This document shows positions 12,619-26,600 of a stretch of 64,000 nucleotides of DNA, piece after piece (the stretch's first letter is position 1; every line of letters begins with the position of its first letter). The stretch covers positions 21,182,501 through 21,246,500 of the forward strand of contig NC_084766.1 in NCBI RefSeq assembly GCF_028858725.1, read 5' to 3'. A program made the translations under genes and the position numbers. The notes under the pieces were generated by a model. That model worked only from the letters and a program-made list of their open reading frames with translations. It ran no database searches and had not been told where the DNA came from. The DNA is from Colius striatus. Taxonomy: Eukaryota > Chordata > Aves > Coliiformes > Coliidae.

Positions 12619-13340
12619 GTAAGGACCCCGCCAAGACGGCGGGCGGTCGGGGGCCGCCGAGCAGGTAGAGAGGCGGCGGCAGGGTGTGGATGCGTTCCGG
12701 GGGAGGAGGGGGGCAAATCATGTGTCATAACAAGTTGTTGAACGTGACATTGCTCTTGAACTGCGCTGCGGCGTCGGCGGGGAACGGGGCCGTGAGAGGC
12801 AGGGGCCGCCGAGTAACTTTCTCCTAAGCTTGGTGGCGGAGGGGGCCGGCTGCGGCGCGGGAAGAGCGGCGGTGCTGGCTGCCCGCGGGGACCGCGGAAT
12901 GCGCTCGGGAGAGGCTGCTGCCGCTCGCGATGCTCGTCGCTTCCTGAGGGGGCCGGCGCGCAGCGCGGCTGGGTGACGAGCGCTGCGCGACTGGCGCTGC
13001 GGGAGCCACTTCCACCCCTGCGAGGATCTTTCTAGCAAGGCGCCCGGGTGGCTACTTAAACGAGGAGTAGGTTCAGGTCCAAAGCATCTATTCCCGCGGG
13101 TAATTATCCCTGGCTAATGCTCCGTGGCAGTTTGGCTCATTCCCATCGTGATTAGCTTGGCTTATTATGTAAGATGTCACCGGCGGAGGAGAGGCACAAG
13201 TCCTCCGTGCGCGGGGGACACGCACACGCGGCGGCCCGCCGCGTCCCCCCGCACCGAGCACCGGAGCGAGCAGCCCCGGCCCGGGCAAGGCGGGAGCTCA
13301 CCTCGCAGCCGCTGGTGAAATACGGCAGTTCCTTTCACAC

Positions 13341-14637
13341 GTGGGTTGGGTGTGTTTCCCAAACCTCGACTTGGAGCAGGAATATAACCTGTTCTGATTC
13401 CTCTCGACACGTTTGACTTCTTTTTGCTTGCTCTCAAAAAAACCCAAACAACGAACCAACCAGCATTTGCACGTAACAAAGTTTAAGAACTTGGTTCTTG
13501 ATTCGTTTGTGTGCATGTTTAGTGTGTTAACATGGTCTGGAGACGACTGAATGAATCATCAGTTCCATGGAATAAAAGCAAGTGAATCATCTCTCTCACA
13601 AACACAACTGTGAGGGCAGCGTAGCTGTTACTGTAGGCAGTGAAAGCTTAGTGTCAGCTTCTGGTACTCAATGGGATGTAAGAAGTATAGTGCTCAGAAA
13701 CCCACCAGGTTTCCTGGGGCTAGTTTGTGTGAACTGTGAAAGTTTTGCAACACTCAGTTACAGGTTTTCTGGCTCAGTGGTTGAATGGTAGCTTCTTTCT
13801 GTATCAACTTACTACCCTTAATTTTATCTAAATTCTCAAAAAGGGGACATTACTGCTAAGATTTGAGTAACTGTCCTATTCAAAGAGCAGTAATTTGAAA
13901 TAAGATTTAAAACACCTCCCTCCCCAATTGGTATTATGCCACATCCATCCCACCTCTGGGATTTGTTTTGCTTAGTTTTGTTAAGCAAAATACCTAGTCT
14001 CTGTTAGAATGAAATGTATAAATATATATTTGGAAAACAAATTAAGCCAGTCTATTTAATAAACACATTAGAGTTGTAACTAGATAAGACTTCTGCTCAT
14101 GGTCCTCTTGCTATTTTAAATGGGATTGAGGATGGGTCATAGATATAGTTTTCCTTTCGTATCCGACTTGATTCCCACGTGGAATTTCCATCCTCCACAT
14201 TTTCTTGACAAGTCTATATACAGAACTATGAATTTTCCAAGATTAATTCCTCCTTTTTTTTTTTTTTTTTCCTCAGCATACCTGCCACTGTCAAGAAATT
14301 AAGTCACTGTTTACAATAGGGAGATAGTGCTTTACACATCTAAGGACTCGGTTTTACAGTATAAAAGCATGTGAAGATCTTTGTGTGTCTTACTGCTAAA
14401 CCATTCTGTCTCCTTTGGCATCAGATGTCCTTTATCCTACTGCTTGTGTTTTCTACCTCTAGTCATTCTTCAAGCAGGAATGGAGGAATAAATCAGTCTT
14501 GGAAAGGATTGGTTTGGGTATTTGTTACTCTTGGGTAAAGAGGGCATGTCACCATTTTTGACTGGAACTGAGTACACTGGCACTTGAAAAGCAATTTTAT
14601 AGCATTAATTATGGGATTGGAGCAGCTAAGTATAGGA
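13341..14637. other. Intron-like DNA right of CpG island 1
   Basis: The sequence returns to AT-rich. There is a TATAAATATATAT-type run near 14016-14030 and a T tract at about 14252-14270. No exon or recognisable repeat was found. Confidence 0.5.
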
Positions 14638-14897
14638 ATACAAGGGGTAATAGGATAAAGCTGAAACACAAAAAGTTCCATTTAAACATAAGAAAAAACT
14701 ATTTCACTGTGAGGGTGGTGGAGCATTGGAACAGGCTGTCCAGGGAGGATGTGGAGTCTCCTTCCTTGGAGGTCTTCAAGATCTGCCTGGATGCGTTCCT
14801 GTGCGACCTGACCTAGGTGGAACTGCTTCTGCAGGGGAGATCAACTGGATGATCTCTAAAGGTCCCTTCCAACCCCTACCATTCTATGATTATATGA
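14638..14897 (+). mobile_element. CR1 LINE 3' end, short 5'-truncated copy
   Basis: This matches the last 260 bp of the CR1 copies elsewhere in the window: the NIRKNYF(T/S) coding block, the [14 protein letters not shown] block ending in a CDLT stop region, then the 3' UTR (GATCAACTGGATGATCTCTAAAGG) and the terminal ACCATTCTATGATTATATGA tail. Extreme 5' truncation is typical of CR1. Confidence 0.92.
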
Positions 14898-17800
14898 AGA
14901 CTGTATTACTTCAGGGTTCAGTGTGCAGCTGTGTTAAAAACACCTCACTATCAGAAGATTCTGAAGTTAACCAAGTAAAGACTGCAGAACACACTGTAAT
15001 AGAGATTCCCATAGGTTAGATAGGTGGTCAAGTTAAACAAGAAAAAAAGACTGGTTTATTTGTGCATTTAAATCAACAGTCAAATTGCATTCATCCTTTT
15101 TTATTTAATTTTCTTACAAAGAAGAGAGAAATGTACAGCATGTATGTTCCACATGCCCAGACCTCAGCTGAAAGCAGTAAAGCAAATAATACTGAAAGTG
15201 GACTCATGATTCTACCTCAGCTGCTTTCTCTAGATGTGCTGTAGACTTCAAAATAGAAGTGAAAAATTGTAGGTTTCACTTTTAAGCCTGCAGAATGTGC
15301 AGAATAAAGTGAGACAGAATTGATTGGTTTGAAGCTGCTTCTCAGCAACTCAATTGTTTGGATTGATAAGCAGATTACTGTAGGATGCACAGCAGAACTT
15401 TTGAGAACAGCAGAGCGCAAGGCAGATAGAAGTGGAGTGTTTGAACTTTCTGTTGTGGTTTTTTTGCTATATTTGGATACATTGTCTCTGTTCTTAACAT
15501 GATAAATTTATTAATACCTATTAAATCTTACTCTTTTATAAAAAAAAAAGAAGTGAAGTTATAATGTTTGTTTGAAATGGATATTACTTTGCTCAAAAAA
15601 TAGTTATCACCTGCTTTGCAGTTTCTGTGCTCTGAAGGATGCACAACATACATCCTTCCAGATATTTCAGCTGGAAATGAGTGGTTATCATCCCAATGGA
15701 AAAAAAACCCAGATTTTTTCATTTTTCAGCTTTTGTTTTAAAGAACTTTTCTAGACAGATGCAGGAGTCTCGAGCAAAGTTTTGAACTCTTCTTGTAGAA
15801 AGACATACTGCTGATGTTGAAAAAGAGAATCCTTTCTTCAACTACAGAAAAGTTTGCACGAAGTGCACATTGGCCCGAGGGTCGTTTGCTCCCCAAAGAT
15901 TTGTTGCAGTTGTCTGGAAAAAAGTTTATTTCCATTACTAGTCTCAATATTTAAAATATTGAGAAAATTAGTAGAAAAAAATTATACTATGCCAAGGTGT
16001 TTCTCTTTGTATCACGCTGTGTATTAGAGTTGTAGCTAATCTGCTCTTGAGTGTTGGCAAATAGTGCTTTAGATGTTTCCTAACAGTGAAGCTTATTTCT
16101 CTGGCTATTGTATTTTTCTCTTCACATTTTTTCCAGTAAATGTAGTACCATGAAAAGTAAGTTTGACAGACTTTGAGACTGAAGCCTGTAATGAGCAGAG
16201 CAAGTGTAGCACTGGCAGCATGCACCACCATGCCATAACAAGTCTGTGTGTCCAGCTGCATGTGTACATGTGGGAAGTATCTCTGTTCTGTCTCTATCTT
16301 AATTATTGCTTATAAAATAAAAGTTGTCCACTGCCAAGGGTGACACCACTGGAATGAATGTTAGGCAGTGTGACTTGAGCACTGTGGTCTCAACAGCTGT
16401 CACTATTAGTTTTTGCCTGTAAAACAAATAATTTTGACTGGTTACCTAAAGCTGAAACCATTTACCCCATTATTAATAGTTGAATTCATGCATGTCTCAG
16501 CAGCTTTCCTAACATCTGGCCAGCCTGGAGATTTGCTGCTGTACATTGGTTGTTTCTTTCCTGTCATGGAATAACTTTCTTTCATTGTTTGTCAGTTTTA
16601 TATGTGTTTTGATGTGTGGCTGAAAAAATTTGCCATAATAAAAAGACTCACTTTCTCAGAAAATTTTAAAGAGGAGAGTAAAAGTTACTAGGAGGATATT
16701 CACTTCCTTAAGATGCTGTTACATCACTGACTGATGTATTGCAAGGAGCAAGGCACCAGGTTTTAAGTTGTTGCAGTCTGTTATGTTTCAAGGAACTGCT
16801 TTCCCATGTTGAATCTTCACTGGCAGCCAAGTTTGCACAAGTTGTTTTAAAGAATGTACCACATGAGCAATGACTGCTGGAGAACCTGGTATCCACACTG
16901 CACATGGGGTGCCTTTGGTGATCCCTTGCACATAGCTTCAGTATTGGGTTTTCCACCTGGAGGAAAACCGCTTTCTAGTCATACCACTTCAACTCAAAGG
17001 AAATTCTTAACAAAAAGAACCCTTCCTACTCAGTAAATCACTAATGGGGCTGTGCCAAAGAATAGTGTTAAGACCTAAATGGTGAAGCTGTATTTTTTCC
17101 CCGATTTATGAGTATGATTCATTCTATGCATATTATTGATGGCAACATTACAATTTTTTTTTTTCTGACAAAGATACATTGATTCTGGTGACTTTCTGAC
17201 AGTAATCTGCTTCCTCAGAAAAGTCTGCACCTCCATGCTTAGGGATAGTGGACCCCTGAATCCATGAGTACAATCTGATACCAGCAGGGAGGGTCATAGT
17301 TTGCAATTGCCAAATAATTGCTTGCATCCAGTTTATTATTCCCATCTTCCAAACTCCACCTTGATTGCTTCTTTAGTTCACCTGTTCCAGCTTAGAGTTT
17401 TTTATTATGAGCTCTTAGGAAATACTTTGGCATTCATTCTGTATTTGTAAAATTTGTGGCACTTCAGTATCCTAGCTGATGTGACTTCTAGTCTCTATGG
17501 AAATAAGTAATAAAGAATAGCTTTCATTTTAGATGGTTTTGTCTGAATTTTTACTTTGTTTCTATCCCAGTGAGAAGAAAATAACAAACCAATTCTTCTG
17601 GAGTTTTAATAGAACATTTGTCCAAAGACCAACAGTATAAGTAAAATGTGACTCCAAATAGACAACAGTATGAATGAAAAATAAGTATAAATTCGTGTTT
17701 TTGTGACTTGTGGGAAACTTCATTGAGAGAGACCATAAGCAAAGAGCAAGATCACCAACAGCAAAGTTAAGCCCTAAGAAAAATAAGACTTCAGTTTAGT

Positions 17801-20307
17801 TTTAACATAGTTCAGCAGGAAAAATGTCACAGGAATTCTCAAATGTGATGAACATCTGTAAGGGACAGATTGGTTGTAATTTTCATAGTATCTCCTGGTT
17901 CTTCTTTTTAAAAAATTGAATATATTGTGATTTTCTTGTGTAGCCAAAATACCTTGGAGTGCCCTGAGTAGAGATTTGTTCAGTTGTGGCCTTGGAATCA
18001 CACATTTCTCTTTGTACCTAAGCCATCCTGGCTCCCTTCACAGTGATGTGTAGTTAGAGCTGCTTACTCTGATTATAGAGGGATGAATGTGCTGGGATTA
18101 CCTGTTTACTTCAGTTTCTTAGGTAAAATGTTTCAGATGACTTTTTGCATCGTGTTACCGCTGTTAAATCTTTGTGTTGTAACAAAGAGCATTAAAGTAA
18201 CAGAATCCCAAAAATTAAATATTCTGTAGATAGATTTCAGTGCTAGCTGCTACTGATCAGATCTGAAAGATAAATTCTCTCCGGCACAAAAAAGTAGTTG
18301 ATCTTGAGATAAAAGTCTTGAGTAGTTCTTAGAAAAGCATCACCACTAATTAAAGCAAGTGCAATTATATTTATTTCTTTCCTCAAGAAGAAGAATGGAA
18401 TATGTAAGAAACTAGGCTCTTGAATAATTTTGTACTGAAAACAGGGTTCTTTTATTCAAGATCAGCTCTTAAATAGCCAATGTGTGCTTTGAATGAAGTT
18501 AAAGATGTTTCTTTCTTTCATGGTTTTATAAAATTGTTATTTACTTTTTTGAAGACTCATCAGTACTAGCTGCTAGACAAAAGATCCTTTCTGTGATATA
18601 AATGATATTTTGACTAAGTACTCTTGTTTGATTCGGGCTGTAGAATTTCCCTGCATACAAAGTGATTTTGAAGAGCTGCTTAATCAAACCAATATTTTTC
18701 AGCTTTCCATCTTAACTCTTTTGATATATCATAGATAAAGTAAATTTTTGTGTTTTCAACCCAAATGTGTATTTACCAAAACTGGCGAGTGTTTTCTGCA
18801 GACAGTGATCATAGAATGCAAGCTGGTGCCTCACACAGGCAAGTGTTGCAAACCTAACATTGATGTGTAACTTTTGTGTATTCATTACTGAAAATTTAGA
18901 GTGTAAATTGGCATGGGATTAGTGTACAATTCAAAATTTACATTAATTCCGGGGGAGCTTTTCCAGTGAATTCAGTGTGAACCTGGATGAAACGAGTGTC
19001 AAACTTGTAATAGAGGAGGTTTTCTGTAACATCTGGCTTCTCAGGGTATAATAACTCTTATTACATCAACTAATACAGTAGGGAATACCACACAATCTGT
19101 TGAGCATATAAGCCCTTCATGTCCCAAACAATTGCAGCAAACCTTGAAGTAAGAGTGAGGTTTCAGAAGACATCTATAGGTACAACTATTGAGCAAGGGA
19201 AGTGCTGCTACTGTCTCTTACGCTGTCTGAGCCCTGACAAGTCACTGAACCCTCAAATAAAATAAATTTAACTAACCCAGCAAGATACTGATAAAAATTT
19301 CTGGTGGGCTACTGTATTAGATGTGCTTACAGATGGACCAAGAAGCTCAGTAGTGCTTCCTAGATAACTAGGAATAGTTACTTTATTGTAATTGTAATTT
19401 GATTGGCAATCAAATAGCTAATTTGAGGGGAATATGTGGGTATCACCTGTAAAACAAAGGGGATATTAGTGTAGGGATAAATTGTGAGGTAGTGCTCTGT
19501 CATGGATAGAAGAAAAATGGGTCATTACCACTAGAACAGTAAAGGCTTTAGCTGGAGTGTCATCATGTGGTAGAAGCCATATCTCCAGTAAGTCTGTAAT
19601 TTTTGATATCTGTAAGATCTATGAATCATTGTTTTCAGGTTTGACTTTGTGATCAGGATTGAGAAGTGGAATTTGCTGATATAAAGTATTCTCATGATAA
19701 TTAATTCTGACACCTAGAGGTCTTGCTAATACTTATGTAATTACTTTGATATAAGAACAGTATGAAGAGAACAGCGTACATTAAGAAAGCTGTTCTTTAA
19801 TGCTTATATAATGTAAACTCTGGTCTTCCTTTCTAGGCTACTGCACTAGAAGTGGGTTTGAGTCACATGGACATGAACTGCTGGTGCCAGTTCAGTGTTT
19901 TGTAGTTCTGGACTGCTAGGTGCAGACTCTGTATCTGGTATCTTTCTTGCCAGTGGAGAACCCTCCCATTGGCTTCCCCTATCTAGCTGTCCTATACATA
20001 GACTGCTCAAGCACCTCTGATATATAAAGAACATTTGCAAAGATCTGCCCAACACTGTGCCTTTGGATTTACAGTTTCCTTTTTTTTAGTTGGTAATATA
20101 TGATAACATTGGTAGGTTAATGTGATGACTGAAAAGAAATTTCCTACCAATGATGATGGCTGCTTACTATGTGATTTTTACTGTATGATTTCAAGGGGAG
20201 TGGTTTGGGTCTTACTAAGCAAAGGCAGAATCCATAAAAATACAAGTCATTTAGAATTTATCCTTAACTGATGAAAACTGCTGTAACTTCAACTTTAGTT
20301 GATCAAT
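14898..20307. other. Intron-like DNA, no gene seen
   Basis: No exon-like frame above 100 codons and no clear transposon. A near-perfect palindrome with 11-base arms sits at 15942-15964 (arms TCTCAATATTT, one-base centre). T and A tracts occur near 15541, 17154 and 17911. Confidence 0.5.
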
Positions 20308-20670
20308 TTAGCTTGGAGGAGACTTGAGAGATGATCTCATTAATGTTTACAAATACCTAAAGGGTGGGTGTCAGGAGGGTGGAGCCAAGCTGTTCTCAGT
20401 GATGTCCAGTGATAGGACAAGGGACAACGGGTACAAGCTGGAACATAAGAGGTTCCAAAGAAACATAAGGAAAAACTTCTTCACTGTGAGGGTGATGGAG
20501 CACTGGAACAGGCTGCCCAGATGAGTTGTGGACTCTCCTCTGGAGACATTCAAAACCCATCTGGACAAGTTCTTGTGTGACCTACTCTAGGAGGTCCTGC
20601 TCTGGCAGGGGTGTTGGACTGGATGATCTTTCAAGGCCCCTTCAAATTCTATGATTATGTGATTCGGTGA
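20308..20670 (+). mobile_element. CR1 LINE 3' fragment
   Basis: The copy starts in the [15 protein letters not shown] coding block and continues through NRLPR, the C-terminal end of the RT, the 3' UTR (GTTGGACTGGATGATCTTTC) and the ATTCTATGATTATGTGATT tail. A 66-codon open frame at 20324-20524 is RT residue, not a host gene. It differs from the 5 kb and 56 kb copies (for example [19 protein letters not shown]), so it is another CR1 subfamily, one shared with the fragment at 32115-32625. Confidence 0.92.
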
Positions 20671-23600
20671 TTTAACTTTATGCCAGTATTGAATATGCCT
20701 ATAGACAGAGGAAAGCCTCAGTGCAAGTACTGCTTGTACTTACCACAGTTAAGTTACCACAGACCTTGCCTGGTTTTGTTTATAAAATTGTTAGTTATTA
20801 AATAATTCCAAGAACAAGGGAAAAGATGTCATTTTGCCTAGTTAAACAATTTTTTGTAACCTTTTCATTTAAGCCAGGACTTCAAATTTGGCTTAACTAT
20901 TGCCCTGGTATTATGAATGTATTTTTCCTGTTCTTGGGAAGATAGAACTGTGTTTGATCTAAGCATAAGCCTTTGAAAAAAAAAATCAAAGTTTATGTAT
21001 GTCCTTAGAAGAGGCTGGTGAGATTTTGGCTGAGACATATTCCAAAGACAGCATCTGCAGCCAACTAGTCGGGTAGAACTTTCCTTGTCATTGTTCCTCC
21101 TTGAATTCCCAATGTGAACTCCTATAAAAGTATTCAAAGGGAGATTAGCTCTGCTTTGACTGTTAGAAGCACAGACATCATGAAGGAGAAAGAAGAGATG
21201 ACTGCTCTGCAGAGGAGCAAGTGGCTTCTGTTTACAAGTATCTGAGGGTAAAGGAAGTTAGAAAACCATTAGGGTCTAGGCACAGGGAAATGTGGAGATG
21301 GATTTTGAGTTGCCTGCTCAGGGGAGGGTAGAGGGTATAAAACCACTAGAGAGAATACTTTCTAATCTGCCTCTTTGCTATCAGCAAACAGCAGACAGAA
21401 CAACAGGCAAAGGACATCTCTTCCCTTCAGTGCTTGCTGGTTTAGTGTTGATTTCATTTATTCACACACATGAGGTCTGTTTGCTGGGTGCAGAAGTCAA
21501 GCTGCTGACAACTCACACTGCATGGAGTCATGCTGACACTGCAGTAGAATTTCTGTATTTTGGGTATGGTTACATATAAAAATTAGACTGTTCTAATACA
21601 GCTATTTTAAGGCTAAAGGGCTAACATGTTAGGATACTTATTATTTTAGGCTGTTGATTTGACCATAATTCATCCATTGCAGTGCAATTATGTTCTCGTA
21701 AGGGTTTTTCCTCAGCAGCCCCATATTTACTGTGGAGTTGTAAAGTGTGTGAGGATTTAGCAGTAGGAGCTGTCTGCAGTAAAGTGTAGAGTAGGTGCAG
21801 AGAAAGGCAGGAAGACAAAGAATGGTCTAAGCTTAGGGAAGTTGAATGTCTCCTTGGACAACTAGTTTCTGCCCAGCTTGGATGCTAAATGACTGTTTTA
21901 TGCTGGGTGGGTAGCATAGGTCAGATGTTCACAAATGGCCATTCATTTTTCAACATCTGTGAAATACATAGGCAAATTTGCTGGTCTTCTGACGTCAGCA
22001 GTACCTTTAGTGAAACTGATCTGTTTATTGTCAAGAATTCTGAGTGTCCTGAAAAACCTGAACCATAGAACTTACATCAGGTATATGGAACTAAAGAGTA
22101 CTTCGGACAGTTTGGACCTAGATTTCTAAATCTCCTGTATCTGTAAATTATTAAGTAGTGTTGTCTTGGTGAACAGGTTGTGGATTTACTATTTGGGGAG
22201 CATTGAATTATTAGAGGAATGAGTGGATATGCCTTTTATACCAGGTTGTTTGGTAGGAAATATATGTTCATATTATTAAAACTGGTGTTAGAGTTCACAC
22301 ATGCAAAGGCACAGGGGTTTTTTGTCAGCTTTTTTGAGTCTGATTTTTACTGATACTAATCTCAGAAGGCTTCATCTAGATACAGAGTTCTTACGAGTGT
22401 GGTTTCATGGAGGTGTGTAAGAGATTGGCTTTGCCTAAACGTTGTGTACTTAGACAAAGAAATGTAATAGACAAATTGGGCTCAGGGAGAGGCACTAGTC
22501 ATACAGGTATGTTTTTCCATAATGTACTTGGGTATGCTGCTTGGAGGTACAAAGGTACTATTTTATGCCTTAAACTAACGATGCATTGGGGCACATCTAT
22601 GTGATTTTAAGCAGATGTAAGCTCTTGCTGCCTGATCTTGAAGAAACTGAGCAGATATCTGCCTATGATTACGAGAATTGTCAAGTCAAAGTGTATTAGC
22701 TGTGGCTTAATGCCATGGTAACACCACAGTATGATTTCTAGTCAGCTTATAACACAGACATATCTCACTGCTTAGTAGGCCCAGTTTGCAACTTTTCTTT
22801 CATGAAACCAAACAAGATTCATTAAAAACACTTTATTAAATAAAACAAACTGTTCTTTAGGAAGCTATGACAGTGATCTTATAGATAAGTTCTGAATATG
22901 GTACTTGCAGGAAGAGATAGGCAGAGTTTAGGAAAGAACTAGTCTAACTGTAGAATAATAGAGAAGCCCACAACACTGAACACCTGGACAATTCAGAACC
23001 TTCTCTTCTCTTACACCTCAATGAGTGAGATGTTATTGATCCTGCCTGTTGGAGTGGGTGATTTACCCTGCTCACGGCAATAATCATACACATTCCTTGA
23101 AAGCGGTGATTAAATGATGATTCGTGAGCTTTCCTACCAGTAAGAAAAGCATAAACATTGTTGAGCATCCTGTATTAATAGATGTCTACGGAGCTTGTTC
23201 TGCAAGAGCTCTTTGTAAGGCAGAGTAGATCAGACAACTTTGTGTTATTGCTCTAAAAGTGAGTGATAAAATGTTGGCAATAATGATTGTGGCTATTCAG
23301 TCAGATATGACAGGAGTGTTACATGAAGTGTTACATTGTGTCTTGTATGTTAATTTAGGTGCTAAACTAGGGTAACTTTTATTTTTAATCTCTCATTTCT
23401 GTGTATCTTGTGGGCTGCACAGGTTTTAAATAATAGCTAAAACCCCTGATACTACATCATTGCTCATTTTATCATGTCATTATTGGCAGCACTCACTTGG
23501 AAGTTCCCAGTTCTGCATACATCAATCTCTGGATCTATACCAAATACAGGAAAGCGGTGATTTCATATAAGCTATATAGCTAAACAGGGCAGGGAAATCC

Positions 23601-26600
23601 AACTGCTGACTGTGCAGTTGCTGTTCTTGTCTCACCATGTACCAAAATTAATCAGTGTAATACACCAGAAACAGAGCATAGAGCAGGAGCTCCAGAACTT
23701 TTTTTGAATACTATTAACAGAGAAAGAAAGCTGTATGACAGAATAGTTGATTTAGCAGCTTGTACCTTTTTATTTTGGATAATGCACAGATGCAGGAGGA
23801 GCTGTTTAGGCTATATTCCTTCTCTAGAGGAAAGGCAGTAGATCAGATCTTTGCAGGATGTGAGTTTGAAGTTAGGAGGTCCCTGCAGGAGTGAACAGCT
23901 TTACAGTTTACCTGCACAACAGATTACCAAGAGTCTTTTTTGAAAGTTGTTTTCCTTCAGACAAGTAGGTGCTAAATATTTTCAGTTTGAGGGACTGGAA
24001 TTGCTGTCTATGTAAACATACATTTGCAGTCTTTTGGGTTTTAGGTCTACTCTGCAACACTTCTGAGTTAATAAGGTTTTGTATTCAAGATTTTGGGTTT
24101 TTTTTTTTTTACATTGTATCTTTTTTTTCCTCTTTGCATATTCCTGCTTATCCCACAAGCACAAGGAACCGATCAAAACTCTGGGTAGAAGATACATTTC
24201 AGGAAAAGAAGAAATTTGCGTACACGGAAAAGAAATCACACAGAAGGATTGTGGAGAAGAATCTAGAGTGCAAGTTCTGGTATGAAATTCTAAATATTTT
24301 CCTTGGAATTCAGGTCACTGTCTGCTCTGGAAGATGAACCTCAATTAATATACAGCATAGCATGTACAATAGTTCCACTGAGTCTGTGATAGCCAGGCAA
24401 AGATTACTTCTTACCAGAAAAACTATGTTTAAATGGGTTCAGATTAGCAGAGTTTCTACTCTGTTATATGTGGTATCCACCAAGATATTTTTCATGCTTT
24501 GAAGTGTCTAATATGTAAGAGAACTTGTTTGTATGAAAACTAGGCACAAAGACAGAACAGCTTTCTAGTACTAGATATTTTTGCCACTGTTAAAAAAGTT
24601 TTGAGTGTGATTTCTTTTGTCCTTAAGATATCAGGAGAACCATGTATAAATACTCTTGAGATGCATTTTTCCATCTCCATAGTATGAAGTTTAAAGGCAA
24701 TTCATTTTCTTAACAATAAAGATGTGGAAATATCAGTATTCAGCTAGAGAATATCTTGGTTTATTTCTGACTCCATATTCCCACTGAAGGCACTGGAAAG
24801 TATTCCTGCTAATTTAAGGGGCCACAATTTGAATCTTCAGTACTTACAATGGAAATTCTGAACTTAGACCTGTGAACTTGTAGGAAGCAGGAAAAAAAGG
24901 TCTTTCACATGAAATCCCAAGAAAGCTCATTTAAATTTAGAAAACTTAATTTTGCTCTTTTTCATTTTTGTAGCATGAAATTTGAATTTTTGGACTAGTA
25001 ACTATTTCCAGAATTTGGCTATGTAAAAGCTCATCAGGCTAGAACCAGGTGTACTCACATTACAAGTTGACTGGCTGGAATCACTCGCCTAATCTTAGAA
25101 AAATGGCTTGACTTTTTTTTAGTCTTATGTAGCTGGACTTACTGGTACAGTTTCAAAAGCCTTCTAAGTACAAGACAGAAGACTGATGTTTTCTAGGCCC
25201 ATATCCTGAGTGGTGTTATATAAAAACACCTGTTTACTGTCCACTGAATTGAAATTGAAGTTATGATCTCACTGTTGCTAAGTACTGACTTCAGCTGGTA
25301 TAAAATGCTGTGGCTAGAAGTTTGTTCTATATTCAGGGAAACCAGAAGAAAGGACAGGAAGCAGAGAGAGGAGAAACTCGTTACAAAAGTAGTTTAACTA
25401 GATGACATAAAACCTTGAATAAGGACCAGTGCATCAGCAAAAATGAAATGGAGATATAATCTGGCAATATTCTTAAGGTAATATAATTGCAATTTCCCTA
25501 CAATAGACGTTTGATTGAAATGTCAGACTAGAGTACAGCTTAACTGTGAATCAAAAAATGTCATAAAGGAGATGGAAACCAAAAAATACATATGGGGGGC
25601 ATCCTTATCCAACCATCTATTTCCTTGCTTGAAACTGCAGAAATAATGATGGGGTGTTTAGGTGTTCATGAGAGAAACACCAGAAAAAAAACCCCATGGG
25701 GGTAATTCTAAAATTGATATATTCCATTTAAATGTAAGTAAGCTCCCTGACATTAGATGAGTATAAATAGAAGTCTCATACACTTGCATGGGCGTATTCC
25801 AGATCTCTTGAAAATCTCAGATAAAACAGAAGAATAGGATAAAAAGCAAAAGAGAAAGCACTATGTAGAAACTATTGGTAGGTTCTATTTACAGAGTGCC
25901 TTATTCTTCCTTCACAAAGCACAGACTTCTGAAAGAGTTTTGAAGGGTCCTAGTATAATCAGCTGCCAGTGTCAAGGGGAGACAAAAGAATGAAGGTAGT
26001 CTTGGATGAATGGGCAATGAATATCAAGAAGTTGTCAGTTACATTGCTTCTATGGTTGTTAATGCTGTGATCACTACTCATATACTGAACTTCGTTCTGG
26101 CAGTTGAACTTCAAGGAGGATGCAGGGAAATTGAAAAGGGTGTATAGACCTGAGGAATGATGCAGGACTTGGGAGACATGCTTTATCATGAAAAACCGGA
26201 GGCAGAGTTTAGTAAAAGTGAAAGTGGCACTTCCAGCCAGTAATCAAGCCATCCCTTAATATTATCTTTGGTAAACTAAATGGAAATATCCAAGATAAAG
26301 TAACTGATATTCCAAACCATATTATTGTCTCAGAGATTAAAAGAAATCAGATCACCCTACCTTAGCAAACAAGGTAATAAAAAACAGACTAATTCAGACT
26401 ACAATTAAAGAGTTAAAAATTGATTCTAAAATGATTCTGTGATCTCTATCATAGCCAGGCCCAGTACAGTTATTTAGCAAGATGACCTAGGAAACATTTG
26501 AAACTTAAACTATAAAAAGCTATAGATAGCATCTGAACAGCAAAATATTTTGTCAGGAAGGAAGAAGAAAGTCTTTTTAGATATCCTTATGAACACATAG

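Larger units (their letters stand above)
11480..13340. promoter_or_regulatory. PCGF5: CpG island 1, candidate distal PCGF5 promoter
   Basis: Base composition changes sharply from AT-rich to very GC- and CpG-rich over about 1.8 kb. The core at 12000-12620 holds two NRF1-like GCATGCGC motifs (12082-12089, 12136-12143), a CCAAT box in the context TCCAATCAGAG (12335-12339) and a GGGGCGG GC box (12366-12372). A strong + strand splice donor follows at 12618/12619. No TATA box is placed to matter. The layout of a TATA-less housekeeping promoter firing rightwards is visible in the sequence. Assigning it to PCGF5 is inference, because PCGF5 is the first gene to the right on the same strand. A separate unknown non-coding gene is the alternative. 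Long open frames on both strands inside it are by-products of GC-rich sequence with few stop codons. Confidence 0.75.

Noticed and set aside
13291-13310. Minus-strand donor (CGAG|GTGAGC) in CpG island 1
   Set aside because: A plausible 5' splice site, but its intron would run back through the island core and no matching exon or acceptor could be placed; kept only as a note.
11542-13479. Many long open frames (up to 263 codons) on both strands in CpG island 1
   Set aside because: GC-rich DNA has few stop codons, so open frames appear on both strands and in several frames at once. They are Arg/Pro/Ala/Gly-rich with no domain, and no splice pattern supports them.
23969-24337. 122-codon plus-strand frame
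   Set aside because: Phe-rich because of poly-T tracts, with no domain, no conserved motif and no exon signals.
26420-26460. Short stretch resembling a CR1 tail (GATTCTGTGATCTC)
   Set aside because: Too short and without the preceding UTR block; chance similarity is likely.
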